DNA of 64,000 bases from Wolfiporia cocos (GCA_029448655.1 JACCLO010000004.1:2294001-2358000); one strand, 5' to 3'. Shown: positions 37,877 to 49,798, numbered from the stretch's first letter. The notes: a model not told the origin generated them from the sequence alone. Program-made: numbers and translations.

Positions 37877-40800
37877 TTACTCACATGCATGTGTAAGTGC
37901 ATTTGATAGATCAAGGATGGTGACTATGCCTGATTCTGAGCCACATGCATACAAGGCTTTGTGGAATGCCTGTGGCACTGAACACAAGTCTTCATGGCAT
38001 TCCTGTGGTGCTGACCATGAGAATATAGTGGGCCATCTTACCATGGGAAGCCAGCAGAGCTTCCTCTGTGCACCTCTGTCCATAATCCATCCATTCTCTT
38101 GATACAACCACAGATTGTGCTTTGCTGATGAGACACCCCAATCATTTGCCACAAAGTCCAGAGCCTTCCAGGTTTTGCATGACAGGATCATATGACTGAT
38201 TTTGTCCTGAGGCTGAGAATGCACATACAGCTGGCTGCTATCTGGAGAGAACTCAAGGTATCCAGCCCAACTAGCATGGGTGAGTGGAATCTCATGAATG
38301 AGTGCATAGCTGGTGGTTGACCAGATCCCTATGGTGTTATAGCTATTGGCTGCCAACATCATGCCATTTGGTGAGAATGCAATGCTGGAGGTATCACCTT
38401 TTGCCCACTCAACAGGATGCCCCACCCATCCTGCATCAAGAGTGGCCATTGCACCACTGGATGACTCAGAGTATGAGGCCCCATGGTATCCATCAGATGA
38501 CCCTATGCTTGGTCCCTGATTGTTGCTGTACCAGATAATGATGCTCCCATCCCCAGCACCTGTTGCCAGCTGTGCTCCATCATATGAGAATGCTGCACAA
38601 GTGACAGTAGCTGCATGCCGCATCAACTGTGAGCTGGACCGCTTTGCAATGGCTTGCAGGTCCCATACACGGACAGTGCTATCCTCCGAGCCAGATGCAA
38701 GATGGTCACCTGAAGGTGAGAACCCAATGGACAATACTGCGCTGGAGTGTCCCTCGAGAATGGCAAGGGCCTCCCCGGATTCCGCGTTCCACAACCGGAC
38801 GGTGCGATCGTCTGACCCTGAGGCAATCAGGTTGCCTTTGGAGGAAATCGCGACTGAGTTGACTGCGGCGGTGTGACCTTCTAACGTTCGCGTGCACTGT
38901 CCTGATGTTGCATCCAAGATCCGGATCGTCTTGTCATCGGAGCCGGAGGCGAGTTTTGCTCCATCCGGGAAAAAGACGGCGGTCAGCGAGGTGTGGCCAG
39001 TGAATGTTGCTCTGAGATGAAGGGAATGTGAATCCCATGTCCGGATAGGCCCATTCTCAGATGCGCTGACAATGCGTGCACCATTTGGCGAGTACGCCAC
39101 AGAGCATGCGGTTTCGTTCTCACCCACAACCGCCGACTGTAGATATTTACCGGTGTCTGTATCCCACATATGCAACATTCCCTCATCTCGAAACGGCCTG
39201 GTCTGCTGCTCCGCATGTGCACCAGAACCCATTTCGAGGGCTGCAGCAACGGCGCGCTTGATCTTGGTGCGGGAACTGGCGGCGACAGTACGCCCATCCG
39301 GTGAGTATGCAATACACAAGACTTCCTGAATGGGACCAGCATTCTCCGGAAGCCGCAATACTTTGGTAACAGCTCCAGACGCCGTGCTCCACATGTTGAC
39401 CTCGCCATTTCCAGAGCCGGAAACAACGAACTGGCTATCAGGAGAGAAGGCGACCCATTGCGTACAATCGCACATGGTGTTCATGGTGGTGCCCGACACT
39501 GCATCGAAGGTTCGAACCGTACTGACATCGAAGGTTCGAGTCGTCCTGACATTGAATACGGTGGTCGAGTACAATGTGGTAGTCGGGTCCATTTCATCGG
39601 AGGTTTGGGTCACACTACCACCGGACGCCGATGCGATCCACCGGCCATTTGGTGAGAATGCCACACTGCTCACGATACCGCCATGATACCCTATCACACG
39701 GAGGCACGCATCCCACTGCTGACGTCGAGGAGAGAGGAGGGAAACGGGCGCCATCTCGCTCGCGTACGTTCGGTACATCTCGCATTCCGGTGCAAACAGA
39801 AGGCAGTGATAGATCGACCCTGGGCAGGCAGCGATGTTGGTGAAGTTTTCAAGGGCGAATCGATAGGCGTCGTTGAATAGTGCACAATCGGATGAATTTC
39901 GAGAACGCTGTGTGAATGGTAAGATCAGTGTCAGTACCTTTCACGAGCAGATCGAACCCGAGTTCTCCACTCACCTCACACCAAGCGCACACACCAGGCA
40001 AGACATATGCGGCTATGTCAAGCCCGTCCAGGATGCTCAGCACCTCCAGCCAATGCAGTAACTGGGTTCGGCTGAAGTTCTTCACTATCCTTGTGAGCTC
40101 TTCATTGGGCTCGGAGTCACATAGATGAGTTGCCCAGTATCTGGCAGCGTACTGCACATGCTTAGGTATATTATCCTGAATCCGCTTTTGTAGATTGTCG
40201 ACAGAGTCCTTGGTTGTCAATGGATCAGTCAACTGCAGGATATTCTTGCGCAGGCCGTGAGGAGCAGTGAGCACCGTGAGACACGCAGCTGCCAATTGTC
40301 CATGGTGCGCCTTTTCCGAGATATAGTAGTCAGGGCTGATGCATCGCAATGGATCAATGAGGAATTGGGGAAAGCTGGCATGCAGTGGACGTATAGGCTC
40401 GTCGGTTCCTGGGCTGTGTAAAATCACAGAACCGAGTCTAAAAAGTATGGACTTGATGTCGTCTTGAGATATACTGAGGAGGGATCGCATACTGGACTCG
40501 TCGAGATGATCCTGGAGTAATGCAATCGCACCTAAGATGGATAGAGCTAGAGAATGGTTGCTCTTCCTCCGCTTCATAAACGACGATGGAAGCGCCCCAG
40601 ACAGAACGACCAAGTAGAGATTGTCCAGCTCGCTCAACGTGACCTGCTCACCCACTGAAAGTAAATCGTCCATGAGCTCGACGATGGAGTTAGGCTGTGA
40701 CTCCTCGCGGATGGTCCTGATTACGGTTGATGCATAGATGAATAATCCATCCGCGGATTTCGTCAGGTCATCAATCACAGTGGGTCGCAATGTCAGAACC

Positions 40801-42880
40801 TTGGTGAATTGTGGCAAGGACAACAACTTTGCGGAGAAGAAACGTCTGATGTCTTCATCGACGATCGTGCGCGAGGTAGTATGCAGCCTGTACGGCTTTG
40901 CACTCTGAGCGAACTCGACTGATTCGAAGGCCGTCTCGATATGCAGTTCGGGACGCGTCGTGAGTAAGACGCGCAAGGGGTATGCGAGCGAGTGCAGCCT
41001 ACTGGCAAGCAAATGTAGCATCCTAGGAATTCGCTCTAGCTCGGGATCCGTGCATTCGTCTAGTGCATCCACAATGACCACCACCGGATAGGGATGTTCT
41101 GATACAGATTTGAGAGGGTTGATAATTCCGTGGTCTAGCTGATGCTCGATGTCGTGGACATGTGTGTGAAAGGATGGATCGCGGCATGCGCGGATGATAT
41201 GGGAGCGAATATGGGGTTGTGATTGAGCAAGTTGGTATGCGATCGTAGGGAAGACATAGGCTATGGAGGTGAGATCGGCGTCTCCGCGGACGAAGAAGAA
41301 TGATGCGCCCAGACGGCCCTTGTCGTCCAGTCGCTTTGCGAGCTCGTATGCGATCGTCGACTTTCCGGTACCTGCGGCACCGCTCAGGATGAAGATGGGA
41401 GCCTGCTGTCCCTCGTCCGTCGCCCAGTCTTCCAACTCTTGAAGTACTTCCGCACGAGTTCCTGGCAGGTATCCGCTCTTTGCCATATTGATGGGCGAGC
41501 CATACTCTGCTTGATCCCGGTGGGAAAGCTTATTCAGAAACGCATTAGACTCTGATGATGCGATATAGCCAATCATAATCAGTTATAGTAGTTTGCGACA
41601 CAGTCAAAATACGATACAACCTTCGTCCATAATCCACTGGATATATGGTCCCATATACTTCGTCAGCATCGAATAGTCAGCTAATAGATCTCACAATCGA
41701 CCCACCTCTTCAGCTTTTCTGGTAATCGAATCAATGGCATTCACCGTGGTCTCCATCCGTTCCACGACAAACTCTACCCTCACAATTGCACATGCCTACG
41801 ACAACCGGTGAGCAACCACGAATTCATCCCCTGATGTTTGTGCTGTGATTACCTGAAAGTTCATACGTGCGTCATTTATCTTTTGCCTTATGTTGCTGAG
41901 ATTTGATGCATTGTGCTTGCTGCGGAAAACCTGTGTGAACATGTTAGCATCTGTAATTGTCTTCGCCTCCTCTGAGATGTCGTTCATTGCTCTGGAATTG
42001 TTACCGTGAGCATCCAAATATGCAATATCACTGCTGCCTTACACGACCAGTTGTGATATCGCCTGTTGCAAAGCATCAGAGGAGTATGAGGCTTGGCTGG
42101 TTTGCGTTGCCTCCACGGTTGTCGATGTTTCCGCTGGACCGGTAGACCTGCCCTCCGTAGAAATGTTCCCCGATGCTGAGACTGAATCCACATGAAGCTT
42201 GCGTCCACTGACCAGCTCATATGCCGACTTGACAGCCTCGACGAGCTGCTTGATGCTTTCTGCTATTTCCTTTACCGATTTTGTATTTCCCCTGGCCTCC
42301 TGCAAAACAGTTGTAGTGCAATAAGTGAAGGAGGTCATCTAGCTGCCCCATTGACGAAATAACGTACCACTACTCTGTCGAGCACGCATTCCAGGCCTTT
42401 CATGACAATGTCAAGCCCTGGAGCGCCAGGGATGAGTGATGCACATGCGCCTAGACCTTTCACCACGTCTCGAGTTATTGTTAATGCGATGTCCAATTTC
42501 TGATCGCTGGAGAGCTTCGTCTTCGCTTTATCAGAAGACGAGCTGAATACATCATCAGGAGCAGGGCTCTTATTCCGGTGGAACCTAGATGTCAGTCCAG
42601 ACGACGAGCGTCCAGAAGATGAAGCACCATCAACGAAAAGAAAGGAAGATCCCGAAGCGGCGTTCGACGCCGTATCGGAATGTCCGTCGCTGCGGCTGGG
42701 ACGATTGAACACCCTGCTAAATTTCGAAATCGGACGTCCGCGAGCCAAGGGGGGCTCGCTCGGATGCACGACAACTGTTGGAACTGTGGGCATCGCCGCC
42801 TGCGACGGCGCATCTGGAGGCTTATCGCCCGCTGGAGCTTGACGCTCCTCACGTTCTCTGGTGCGCTCTGCAATATTCAT
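37877..42880 (-). CDS. NACHT-WD40 protein (fungal NLR-like)
   Basis: Exons 42880-42368, 42299-42043, 41991-41853, 41795-41706, 41636-41621, 41551-39975 and 39907-37877 sum to 1540 residues. The helical N-terminal domain (GACASLIPGAPGLDIVM; NDISEEAKTITDANMFTQVF) resembles the adaptor region of basidiomycete NACHT proteins. The NACHT NTPase follows: YLPGTRAEVLQELEDWA, Walker A GAAGTGKST near residue 395, Walker B VVVIVDALDEC and LLTTRPEL. A helical linker leads to WD40 blades from about residue 910 (QWDACLRVIGYHGGIVSSVA; ASGSDDRTVRLWNAESGEAL). Such STAND proteins act in non-self recognition and cell-death control in fungi. The true start may lie upstream: an extra in-phase exon is possible at 43069-42986. 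The last ~255 codons are CpG-depleted and duplicated elsewhere. A GTGAGT at the stop could allow a further exon. Confidence 0.88.
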
Positions 42881-42985
42881 TTCTGCAATGTCAATCTGAT
42901 GTGTGAGTAAAGGTTCTGTTCAACGACGAAGACTAGCCGAGCGGAGGGAGAGGATGCGCTGTGTGGAGACAAGGGACGAACTTAC

Positions 42986-43069
42986 TAGCACAGGAATTCG
43001 ATGGGCCCATGCGTCTCCCAGCACGTAAGTTCCCGTACCGGAACGGCGCTCAATGTCAACCACAGAAGC
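42986..43069 (-). other. Possible additional N-terminal exon of the NLR gene
   Basis: SVVDIERRSGTGTYVLGDAW and HRIPVL are encoded between an AG acceptor-like site and a GTAAGT donor. The next acceptor (before 42895) continues in frame as IDIAEMNIAERTRE, so the ATG at 42880 would be internal. The segment loosely resembles the end of a C2 domain, which precedes NACHT in some basidiomycete proteins. Upstream exons toward 43270 could not be resolved. Confidence 0.4.
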
Positions 43070-43274
43070 TTTAGTTTCGAGAGATGGTACAGCATTCATC
43101 GATTGTACCATATCGGGTTATGTTCAACGTTCATCCACATGCATTTCAAACATAAGCGATGAACTTAGACATGATAGCATGATATGCTGCTTGCTTTCCA
43201 AGCCAGGCATACCCGTGAGTTGTATCGACAAGGCTTCGAGTGTGCTTGGATCCTTCATCAACGACAGTGTATAG

Positions 43275-44340
43275 TCTCATTATACCGACTTTAGTGGTAT
43301 CAGCGTATTGGAAAGACTGCGGCATAAGACATGACAGAACCTAATATGTGGGCGTCTTCGTCCTTGTGGCCCGAGCCAAAGCCGAGTGCCTGAGCGCCCA
43401 TCCGCAGCGTCGGTGCACGTGCCAGCCACAGCAGAGTTTCAAAGGCCATACAAACGAGTTGGCCAACAGCTAGCGAGGCACAGATAGTCCGCTGCATTGG
43501 TACTTCCTTGGCCTGGAGCTCGTCTCGGCGATCCCCTGTCCTCATGGGGTCTGTCGCCGTCGGTGCGTCGCGTATCTCCTTCGGCGCTTCTACCTCCCTC
43601 GCCTTCCTGCAGAGCTCAGCGCGCCCAGCGCACGCCCGCCTCCTTCGCACACTGCGATACGAATGCGCCCCACGCGCTCGCGATGCGTCGCTCGTCCTCG
43701 CGCCCGTACCAGCAAATACACCTCTAGCAGACCCAGCAGATGCCGAGCCTGTGGATGTTGTTTCAGGGCGGCTACTGTGGGCAGATTTTCAGCTGGTGCA
43801 TGTACCATGGCGGGAGCATATACCATAGTCAGCATGGGTACCAGAACCAGGCCAAAACGAAAACCAGAATCAGGGCGGCTGCCGAGCGTGTACGCGCAGC
43901 ACGTGGGCATGTGGCATTCGCAATCGCCGAGCCGGAGCAGGCGGCCGCTTCAGCCACCACCATAGCGCGAGCTCGTCCCAGCCGCAGGGCAGGAGCCAGG
44001 CGGCCGTCGGGGGCACGAGCGAGTCCCAGTCGCAATCATAACACACGCGGCGGAGAGCGACCAGCGCGCACCCCGTCCCGTGGCGCGAGCCGTGCCCGTG
44101 TACGTTCCCGTGCCGTAAGGCCAGGACCGCTCGCCGGGAGGGGGCGCAAGGCGGGTGGAGAGGGCGACGAGCCGCCAGAGCGTCTCTTTGACAAGCCCGC
44201 GCACCGTTGCGCGCAAGGCGCCACCTGCGCTGGGGCACGACGCGCCGCGGTGGGCCCAGCAGCTGCTGTCTCCGCCGCTCTCACCGCCAGAGGATATCGG
44301 CGCGCGTCTCGGAGGCCCCAGTCCCGGCCCCCAAGCTCGC
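43275..44340. other. GC-rich stretch with long but uncertain frames
   Basis: Several long open frames overlap on both strands because of high GC content. Their products are Arg/Ala/Pro-rich, as expected for chance frames. One minus-strand piece near 43500-43330 (LAVGQLVCMAFETLLWLARA) is more protein-like but matches nothing I recognise. Confidence 0.35.
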
Positions 44341-44344
44341 ACCC

Positions 44345-45575
44345 GCGCATCTTCGCGGTCGTGCCGCCCGCCGGAGACGAGCACGGGGACGAGGACGAGA
44401 GCGGGTCGGCTGATGCCCAGGACGTCCCGCTCACGCGGAGCCCGCTCGTCCGCGGCCGCCCGCACATCTTCGAGGCGATGAACAATGCTGGCGGTGGTCT
44501 CGGGCTCGGGATCGGGCTGGACATCGACGGGCGAGAAGACTTCGCGGGAGCGGCGGCGAGAGCGGAGGGCAGGGACGACGACGACAACGAGCGCGCATAC
44601 GAGAGCACGTGCGGGTACCGGCGCCGCTCTCTGAGTCGCACGCGTCGCCCGCGCGCGTCCACGGCGCGCACGGGGCGGAGGCGCAGACCGTGCGGCTCGC
44701 CACGGACCACGGGTGCGCGCGCGCCCGGCGCCGAGTCGATGCCCGTGCGCCAGTATGCATACCATGCCACAGGCGATGACGACGCGCTCAAGGCCGAGCT
44801 TGCGCGCGCGTGCCGTGCGTACACTCGCGCTATGCTCCAACTGCGTGCGCAGGCAGAGACGGGGGCGCGCTGTGCCTCGCCGCCGCCTGCCAATCCTGCC
44901 CGCGCACTTTCTTCGGAGTGCACGCGCCGTCGCCCGCATCGTCATTCAGCTGCGGCGCATCCCCAGCGGGACCCGCGGCGCGGGCGTGGGCCCGGGGTTC
45001 CGCTCGTTGCTGTTTAGGATGCGCCGCGGGCCGCTGCTGCAGGTGTTCGTGCCGTCGCTCGAGGGCCGCTGGCTCTCGGACGCCAGTGTGCTCGCGCGCG
45101 AGGGTCAGCTGCAGCGGGCGGGCGTAATACACCTCATGAGCTGGGGGACGTGGCGGTGGGCGATGAGGGGAATATGGGGAGGACGGTGGGTACCTGCTGG
45201 CGAGTGTCGGGGCGAGCGTTGCGATGGCGGCGGCTGGAAGGGAGGCTGAGTTTATGTGACTGTTGTGGTTGTGACTGGACGTGGATGGGGATGTGGCACT
45301 CTGATCTCGGACTGGCCCGCCTGTTTCGTTTTTGACTGCTCGCTCGGCCGGTTGCAACTCTGACATTTAACAATGCAGGACCTGGCCTACTCGTGGTCGC
45401 GTATTGGGGACATCCCGCCGTACCTGCCCGCTCTTGCATTCCCACCCTCGTACTTTCACCGCGTAGTGCGCACCGCAGGCAGCAGGAATCCTATCGTGCA
45501 CATTGATATCTCATATGGGGCGGAGAGATCGCTGCGAATCTGCAGCTGCTACAAGGCCGTACCAAGACTGAGACG
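44345..45575 (+). pseudogene. Conserved-type basidiomycete hypothetical protein, frameshifted remnant
   Basis: Protein-like segments occur in changing plus-strand frames: PLVRGRPHIFEAMNNAGGG (~44440), MPVRQYAYHATGDDDALKAE (~44740), LLQVFVPSLEGRWLSD (~45040), GDVAVGDEGNMGRTV (~45145). After an apparent intron (45178 to about 45378) come DLAYSWSRIGDIPPYLPALA and PPSYFHRVVRT with NPIVHIDIS. The latter resembles a family of uncharacterised basidiomycete proteins I know only by pattern. Frame changes near 45135 and 45510 and the abrupt switch to methyltransferase-like sequence at about 45575 indicate a broken gene cut by the duplication breakpoint. Function unknown. Confidence 0.45.
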
Positions 45576-45650
45576 TTGGTTGCTCATATATACTGGCACT
45601 CGGGGACCTCGCATGGGAGACCGGTAGATTTCTTCCTTTGTTGGAACATG
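45575..45650 (+). pseudogene. Fragment of the methyltransferase last exon
   Basis: Encodes VAHIYWHSGTSHGRPVDFFL, matching NVAYMLATSGTLHGKPVDFF of the intact gene ending at 36336, with indels. DNA similarity is also visible (GTAGATTTCTTCCTT in both). Marks the left edge of the duplicated block. Confidence 0.75.
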
Positions 45651-46119
45651 AATTTGCTGTGGACAAGCTTGCGCATGCCTGAACGTCGCGCGCACGTTGG
45701 GAGCTGGATATCGCGTAGCCGGAAATGGTACGAGGGCGAAATAAGCTCGATTCTATGTACCGTACCTCACATGATTGCCCTATGGGCATTGTTGCACCTG
45801 TGGACAAACACGCTCGTCAACTGATGTTTTAATTGCTCTGACACAACTCTGACTGGACAGCATACATGTGCCTTGGTGCAGAGGCCATGATCTAATACAG
45901 AGATGAAGCATACATCACTGCAAGCAAGGTGCCTTATATGCTACTTCCAATTTTGCTGCTCATTCCATCAGCTTTTATACATTGGCCAAATGATGATCAA
46001 TGTGCACATCTGCATTTGCTTGTCGAAGAGGTTATTTAAGGATACATGATGATGTGAGCTAGAGAGGTTCCAATCCTGTTTCACATGAGTCTATAGTATG
46101 TATGTTGTTTGGGTCAAAG

Positions 46120-46855
46120 TTACTCACATGGATGTGTAAGTGCATTTGATAGGTCAAGGATGGTGACTATGCCTGATTGTGAGCCACATGCATACAAGGC
46201 TCCATGGCATGCCTGTGATCCTAAACCCACCAATGCTTTGGAAGTGGGCCTTCTTACCATAGAAAGCCAACAGAGCTTCCTCTGTGTACCTTTGTCCATA
46301 ATCCATCCATAATGTTCATACAGCCACAGATTGTGCTTTGCTGATGAGACATGCCAGTCATTTTTTGCAAAGTTCAGAGCCTTCCAGGTTTTGCATGAGA
46401 AGATATTTTCATCCACATACAGCTGGCTGCTATCTGAAGAGAACTCAGCCCTGTAAGGGTGTGGAATTGTATGAATGAGTGCATAGCTGATGGTTGACCA
46501 GATCCATATGGCTTCAGTGCTACTGGCTGCTAACATCATGCCATTTGGTGAGAATGTGAATGATTCTATCGTGTATTCTGCATTCCCAACAGGATGCCCC
46601 ACCCATCCTGCATCAAGAGTGGCCATTGCACTGCCAGATGACTGAGGGTATGAGGCCCCATGGTATCCATCAGATGATCCTTTGCTTAGCCCCTGATTGT
46701 TACTGTTCCAGATAATGATGCTCCCATCAAAAGCACTTGTTGCCAGCTGTGTCCCATCATGTGAGAATGCCACACAGGTGACCATAGCTGCATGCCCATC
46801 AACTGTGAGTTGGACCGCTTTGCAATGGCTTGGAGGTCCCATATGATGTTGACCG
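46120..46855 (-). pseudogene. Truncated copy of the NLR WD40 C-terminus
   Basis: The minus-strand frame encodes HAAMVTCVAFSHDGTQLATS and DGSIIIWNSNNQGLSKGSSD, then WKALNFAKNDWHVSSAKHNL and GIVTILDLSNALTHPCE. This parallels the last ~240 residues of the NACHT-WD40 protein with many substitutions but an intact frame. It lacks the NACHT part and any clear start. Homology stops at about 46852 (equivalent to 38655), after which the sequence is unrelated. Confidence 0.85.
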
Positions 46856-46989
46856 AAAATCCAGATCTCGATCACAACCCCGATTGCAACAGTAGTCACA
46901 ATGTTCCACACCGTGTTAGCAGATCACAAGTCATTGTAATGGTCGTTGAGATCATATAAAGTGAATTGATGCAAAATCTTAAACCAAAG

Positions 46990-47190
46990 GGCCCATTTTT
47001 GCTAATTCTAACAACACCACAGCTGCACGCCTAAAGCCGCCGGCTCAGGGCTCGGCTACGGCCGGCTCACGATCCAAGCCGGGCCCTGAGCCGTCTTAAG
47101 CCACCCCCCAGGCTCAGCTCAGCCCGGCTTAAGTCGGCTCGGCCAGGCCCGGCTCACGGTTTTGAGCCGTGCTTTGCACATCACTACGTG
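46990..47190. mobile_element. Possible solitary hAT-type transposon end
   Basis: About 150 bases consist of repeated GGCTC/GAGCC and GGCTTAAG units (GGGCTCGGCTACGGCCGGCT and similar). Read in reverse they end GTGATGTGCAAAGCACGGCT, a form common at the ends of hAT elements. Only one end was found, no transposase. It lies directly next to the WD40 copy breakpoint. Confidence 0.45.
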
Positions 47191-47695
47191 ACGGCGGCGG
47201 TGGCGGCGGCGGCGGCGGGGCACTACGCGCGAGCACGCGTTATCAAATTGACGCGCAGGGCCCCGGCCGACAGCGCTGGAATGAAGCACGTGGTACTTCC
47301 GCATTTGGCATGGCCGAGGCATGGCCGATGTTATCTGCCATGTCCTCCATGCATCCACCCTAAATATCACTCCAATCGAGATTCTATTGATACCATTGGG
47401 TTCGTACGTACTAATTACATGGGAATACAAAAAGAACGGGGTTTATAGGTGAGGAAATGAGCGAGGTAGCCGCCGTCGTCGTGCGCAACGGCGGCGGCGG
47501 GGCGCTTAGTGGGGCGGGCGGCGGGCGGCAGCGGTTAGCGCGGGGCCCGGGACGCGCCGCCGAGGCGTCTATCGTCGATAGCGCCGAGCTCATTGTGGCT
47601 GCCAGCGAGCACATGACCCTAAGCTATCTGATTTGTAGGATCCAGGTGTCCAACGTAGTTAGTATACGGACTGCAGAGAGCTTGGACGCGATAAT

Positions 47696-49798
47696 ATGTT
47701 GTTGCAGAACACCGCAGATGCTCCAGCGGCCGTGCTGACTGTCGCGGGATCTGACTCGAGTGGCGGGGCTGGGATCCAGGTGAGAGGCACTGTGCACGCA
47801 TTCGCCGCAGATCATTCTCACAGATCGCCCATGCGCAGGCCGATCTCAAGACATTCACGTCCCTCGGCTGCTACGGCGCGAGTGTGATCACTGCGCTGAC
47901 TGCACAGAACACCACCGGCGTGCAAGCCGTGCACCCCTCACCGCCGGAATTTGTGAAGCAGCAGGTAAGCGCCAGATTCTGATATATCCGCGATGCACGT
48001 ACAGACGCGTATTGCAGATATGCTCCGTTCTCGAGGACATCGAAATCAAGGCGATAAAGACGGGCATGCTCTACGATGCCGAAACCACACGCACAGTCGC
48101 TGCGACGTTCAAAGCCCACTACGGCGGCTCCCTACCGCCTCTAGTGTGCGACCCGGTGTGCGTGTCCACGTCGGGGCACACGCTCCTGCAACCGGACGCC
48201 GTCGACGTGCTCATCTCCGATCTCTTCCCCCTGTCCGCCCTGATCACGCCCAACAAATCCGAGGCGTCGCTCCTGCTCGCGCGCCGGGGGCTGCCGTCCC
48301 GGGTGGAGAACGTCGAGGACATGCTCGTCGCGTCGCGGCACCTGCTCTCGCTCGGGCCGCGCGCGGTGCTCCTCAAGGGCGGCCACATCACCACCACCAT
48401 CCGGGACGTGGAGAGGCTTGTCGCGGCCCACCCGCACGTGCAGGTCGTCCGCGAGGGCCTCCTCGGGGAGAACATGGAGATCCTGCAGATCGCCGAGCAG
48501 GACTGGACCGCGCGCACGCTCGTCGTGGACGTCCTCCAGGAGTCGGGCGCGATCACGCTCTTCGTACGCCCCCGCGTGGACTCGAACAGCACGCACGGGA
48601 CGGGCTGCACGCTCTCTGCGGCGCTCGCGTGTGGGCTCGGCCGTGGGATGACACGTACGTTTCTGGCCGTTTATGCTCACGAATGGATGTTCAATGTATG
48701 CTCTCGTAGTCCAAGAAGCCACTCGCATGGCCGCCGTATACACCCACCTCGGGATCGAGACCGCATTCCCCATCGGCAGCGGCCACGGCCCGCTGAACCA
48801 CATGCACCCGATCATGATGCGCAGCGTCCCACTGTGAGTAGCCGATCCGCATGCAGATGGCGTGCCACTCAGCGTCGCAAAAGGCCAACGGCGGGCAACC
48901 CGCACCCGCTCACGCGGACGCTGATCGAGTCGACGCGGGAGATCTGGCGCGCGTACGTCCAGCACGACTTCGTCAAGCAGCTCGCGCAGGGCGTCCTCCC
49001 GCGCGAGTGCTTCCTGCACTTTATCAAGTGCGCACTTTCCTGAGCGGTGAACTGGTCGCGGGGACTGACGCGCTTGCTGCACAAGACAAGACTACCTCTA
49101 CCTCCGGTACTACGCCCGCGCGTACGGGTGCGTCGCTTCGTTTTGTCGAGCTGAGGAGCCGGTTGATGAGCAGCGACTGCCAGCCTGTTGGCCGCAAAGT
49201 CCACCGGGTTCACGGCGATCGAGGCGGCGACGAGGACGATAATGAATATCATCAGAGAGGTCTCCATGCACAGGTCTTACTGCGCTGAGTGGGGAATCAC
49301 AGAAGAGGAGCTAAAGTCCATGCCTGAATCCCCTGCCACCATGGCATATGGTGCATACATCATCGATGCGGGCTTACAGGGCAAGTAGCCTTTTGCTTGC
49401 GTCGCAAGACAGTTATTGATATCTGCCGCAGGTGACAGCTCAAAACTGATCATGGCACTTGCGGCCTGCTTGCTCGGCTACGGCGAGGTCGGCTTGTGGC
49501 TCAAGAGGGAGGCGGCAAAGCCCGACAGCTGGGTCGTCATCGAGGGCAACCCGTACCGCAAGTGGATTGAAGACTACTCCAGCGAGCATTACCAGGAGGC
49601 TGTGAAGATTGGCTTGGGTGAGATATCTGCGCTGTGGTGCTTTTGCTCTTTCTGATTTGAATGCACGCAGACACGATCGAGTCGCTTGCGGTTGCGGACC
49701 CGCCGTCGCCGTTCAGGTTAAAGGAATGGCGCGACACTTGGGAGAGGTGCACGCGGCTCGAAAAAGGATTCTGGGACATGTCCATGGGCTTGCTCTGA
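47696..49798 (+). CDS. THI20: Trifunctional thiamine gene: HMP/HMP-P kinase fused to TenA-type thiaminase II (THI20 type)
   Basis: Nine exons (47696-47779, 47839-47964, 48018-48654, 48710-48833, 48884-49027, 49086-49127, 49184-49380, 49432-49617, 49671-49798) give 555 residues. The N-terminal ThiD domain has [20 protein letters not shown], the substrate-binding start. It also has [25 protein letters not shown] and the anion-hole motif [14 protein letters not shown]. The C-terminal TenA domain (from ~residue 330) has [62 protein letters not shown] and [10 protein letters not shown]. The kinase phosphorylates hydroxymethylpyrimidine twice for thiamine synthesis; the TenA part hydrolyses thiamine or salvage products. 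Intron 7 begins GCAAGT, a GC-AG intron needed to avoid a stop. The [10 protein letters not shown] linker is conserved in such fusions. Confidence 0.95.

Larger units (their letters stand above)
45575..46855. repeat. Segmental duplication of the 36.25-38.65 kb region
   Basis: Successive blocks match in the same order and orientation: the methyltransferase 3' end (36265-36330 vs 45588-45650), intergenic sequence (37240-37440 vs 45868-46060) and the WD40 end plus flank (37800-38655 vs 46050-46852). The copy is shorter (about 1.3 vs 2.4 kb), so it has lost or never gained about 1 kb. Confidence 0.85.

Noticed and set aside
44036..44923. 295-codon minus-strand frame
   Set aside because: Low-complexity Ser/Pro/Arg composition, no domain, overlaps plus-strand segments with better protein character.
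43740..45017. 425-codon plus-strand open frame as one gene
   Set aside because: Most of it is Arg/Ala-rich in a GC-rich stretch with overlapping long frames on both strands; only parts after ~44345 look protein-like and they change frame.
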